Source: Chloroflexota bacterium (lineage in GTDB: Bacteria; Chloroflexota; UBA6077; CF-72). Taken from it: DNA of 64,000 bases. The stretch is from positions 1 through 64,000 of the forward strand of contig JACPOP010000015.1 in NCBI GenBank assembly GCA_016191465.1, read 5' to 3'. Positions within the stretch are counted from its first letter, which is position 1. Every line of letters begins with the position of its first letter. Below, one piece after another: positions 62,769 to 64,000 of the stretch. A model generated the notes under the pieces. It saw only the letters and a list, made by a program, of their open reading frames with translations, did no database searches and had not been told where the DNA came from. The position numbers and the translations under genes are program-made.

Positions 62769-62880
62769 ATTCTCCTCGATTACTTCGGACGGATTCTCCT
62801 ATATTGTGAGTAGTGATACCGCTGCTCCCGACGGGTGAGCTAGGACCTAGAGACGTGCTTGATTGAGCACGAATTCTCCT
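62769..62880. repeat. ATTCTCCT direct repeats and a hairpin
   Basis: ATTCTCCT is found at 62769, 62793 and 62873; the last two share ACG[GA]ATTCTCCTA. CGTGCT (62854-62859) and AGCACG (62866-62871) form a hairpin beside the third copy. The stretch is AT-richer than the rest of the window. Confidence 0.5.
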
Positions 62881-63645
62881 ACTCGCCGTGAGACGCGCAT
62901 GCACCACGAGCGGATTAGTTCTCTGCGCGTCCCGTTGGGGACGGATTGAACGAAAGGCACGCGGTGCAGACAGAAGCGCGCGGTCGTTGTGGCGTATCCA
63001 ACAAACACAGACCCGTGCAGGGATTGACCTGCTCGGCGTAGGCGAGTTACCGACATGACAGGCACCTAGCTAGCCCTGTTCAGAACAGGGGGGCGACGGC
63101 TCACATGCCTCTAGGTGTATGGCGTCAGGGAACGCGGAAGCGTGATCGCATGCGGCGGATTCTGTTAGAGCAGTAGCGCGACACTGGCCCCATAGCCACG
63201 GTCGCCACACTGGCAGCCGCGTAGGCACCCCATCGGGCGCCCCACGCGCGGCGGCTGGAGAATGGCGAGACCGTAAGAATGGCGGGACTAGCAACCCCAC
63301 CATGGCAGGTGAGTCGGTGTTATCCGAAAGGAAGCGTGAATGGCGACGGGACAATGCGCGCGAGCGCACACCCTGAGAATGCGGGTCGCGACGGCCACGA
63401 CTAGTTCTCGGCTTAGGGTGTGGTGGGTGAGTTCCCCAACATGTTGTCGAGCATACGGTGAAAGACCGACAAACACTACGTCGCCCCATAAACGAAGTCA
63501 CAATTCCGCCGTTCCGATACGTCCCGAGCACGGGACGCGACCGAAGAAGGCCCCGCCTATCGGATTCAGCGTATGCGTGGCGAGTTTTGGTCAACGCCTG
63601 AATAGTTCAGACGCTGACGAAAGCTCGGCACAAGGGAGTTTCGGT

Positions 63646-63888
63646 ATGGATTACGTCGTTCTCGCACAGTCCAGGGATTATGCAGCGGTTCTTCAAGCGC
63701 AGGATGCGCTAACCCTCGGGCGGACCCAATTGCAGGATGCGGACCCGAACCGACGCACCTGGACAATCGATTCTCTCAAAGCCGCGCGCCGCTGGTGGCG
63801 CCTTGAAGCACGTGACCTTGAATTGGACGGCCGCGCGGAAGTAGTCGAGATTGACGCAATTCTAAAGGAGCTAACCCGCGACAACTAA
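63646..63888 (+). CDS. Hypothetical 80-residue protein
   Basis: The frame reads MDYVVLAQSRDYAAVLQAQD, then helical, charged sequence (LKAARRWWRLEARDLELDGR and AEVVEIDAILKELTRDN). AGGGAG lies eight to nine bases before the ATG. The product looks real, alpha-helical and soluble, but no family is recognised. An open frame extends upstream to 63340, but that part looks non-coding. It may belong to the integrated element. Confidence 0.6.
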   Translation: MDYVVLAQSRDYAAVLQAQDALTLGRTQLQDADPNRRTWTIDSLKAARRWWRLEARDLELDGRAEVVEIDAILKELTRDN

Positions 63889-63965
63889 GCGAGAACAGTG
63901 CCATCCGATAGTCCGTTCAAGCGCCAATTGGGCAATCCTGTCCGCACCCATAGGAGCACACCATC

Positions 63966-64000
63966 GTGACACCGTCCTTCATTCTCACCCGTGGCGACGT
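63966..64000 (+). CDS. Start of an unknown gene (partial)
   Basis: GTG at 63966 is preceded by AGGAG nine bases upstream and begins VTPSFILTRGD before the window ends. The ribosome-binding site and the short gap from the previous gene suggest a real start in the same operon. Nothing more can be said. Confidence 0.45.
   Translation, partial: MTPSFILTRGD

Larger units (their letters stand above)
62464..63645. other. Long mostly non-coding region (1.18 kb)
   Basis: No convincing gene is seen. The open frames on either strand (for example minus 63070-63594) are rich in Arg, Ser, Pro, Thr and Cys and look like chance translation. The region holds the recombinase terminator, the direct repeats, an 8-bp palindrome CCCTGTTC/GAACAGGG at 63074-63090, and a lone hairpin followed by GATTGAAC at 62928-62950. 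It is probably the inside edge of an integrated element. Confidence 0.5.

Noticed and set aside
62926-62951. Lone CRISPR-repeat-like sequence (CGTCCC hairpin then GATTGAAC)
   Set aside because: It resembles the end of some type I repeats, but there is only one copy, no spacers and no cas genes.
63070-63594. 174-codon minus-strand frame in the region after the recombinase
   Set aside because: Ser/Arg/Pro/Cys-rich translation without a domain; no ribosome-binding site; overlaps the more convincing plus-strand gene region.

Overview
This is a GC-rich window with dense, mostly plus-strand coding. It carries the core transcription and translation loci of one bacterial chromosome. The gene set (zinc-ribbon forms of S4, S14, L28 and L36; rpoBC next to rpsL-rpsG-fusA-tuf; a YacL-like PIN-TRAM protein; frequent GTG and TTG starts) fits a deep-branching, probably free-living bacterium. 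Chloroflexota or a close relative is my best guess. That placement is inference from overall flavour, not from a search.

Layout. 1-3.6 kb: the tail of an unknown gene, rpmB, and a minus-strand fmt-rlmN-rpe run. 3.9-4.6 kb: a VapBC-like toxin-antitoxin pair. 4.8-10.2 kb: radC, the rod-shape cluster mreB-mreC-mreD-rodA, and a slipin. 10.6-23.6 kb: rpoB, rpoC, rpsL, rpsG, fusA, tuf. 23.6-35.0 kb: the complete S10 and spc ribosomal-protein operons from rpsJ to secY. 35.2-35.7 kb: a HicAB-like pair where adk-map-infA often lie. 36.0-41.2 kb: rpmJ-rpsM-rpsK-rpsD-rpoA-rplQ-truA-rplM-rpsI. 41.3-47.9 kb: rpsP-khpA-rimM, recO-dnaX-ybaB-recR, and an S1-domain protein. 48.2-56.8 kb: clpC, radA, a second VapBC-like pair, a PIN-TRAM membrane protein, cysS, rlmB. 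57-61.5 kb, minus strand: two tRNA-Ser genes, trmD, a zincin-type metallopeptidase, a CorC-like protein, glmU and tRNA-Gln. 61.5-64 kb: a tyrosine recombinase followed by about 1.2 kb of AT-richer, mostly non-coding DNA and the start of a probable accessory region.

How it works together. About two thirds of the window builds ribosomes, RNA polymerase and elongation factors. Around this sit RNA modification (rlmN, rlmB, truA, trmD), ribosome maturation (rimM, khpA), tRNA charging and initiation (cysS, fmt), cell-wall elongation (mreBCD, rodA, glmU), and repair (radC, recO, recR, radA, dnaX).

What is unusual. (1) A family of intergenic palindromes built from tandem heptamers (AGTTGTC/AGTTGCA types) around a GGAGACG/CGTCTCC core sits between rpoB-rpoC, rpsG-fusA, rpsJ-rplC and rpsI-rpsP, with a half copy before recR. 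(2) Other palindromic or MITE-like elements lie beside vapB, at the radA stop codon and upstream of the metallopeptidase gene. (3) Three toxin-antitoxin modules sit inside housekeeping loci, two apparently with leaderless promoters. (4) radA appears to start at CTG. (5) RpoC carries a helical insertion of about 170 residues. (6) CysRS has a divergent KMSKS loop. (7) The recombinase and its repeat-rich flank suggest the edge of an integrated element.
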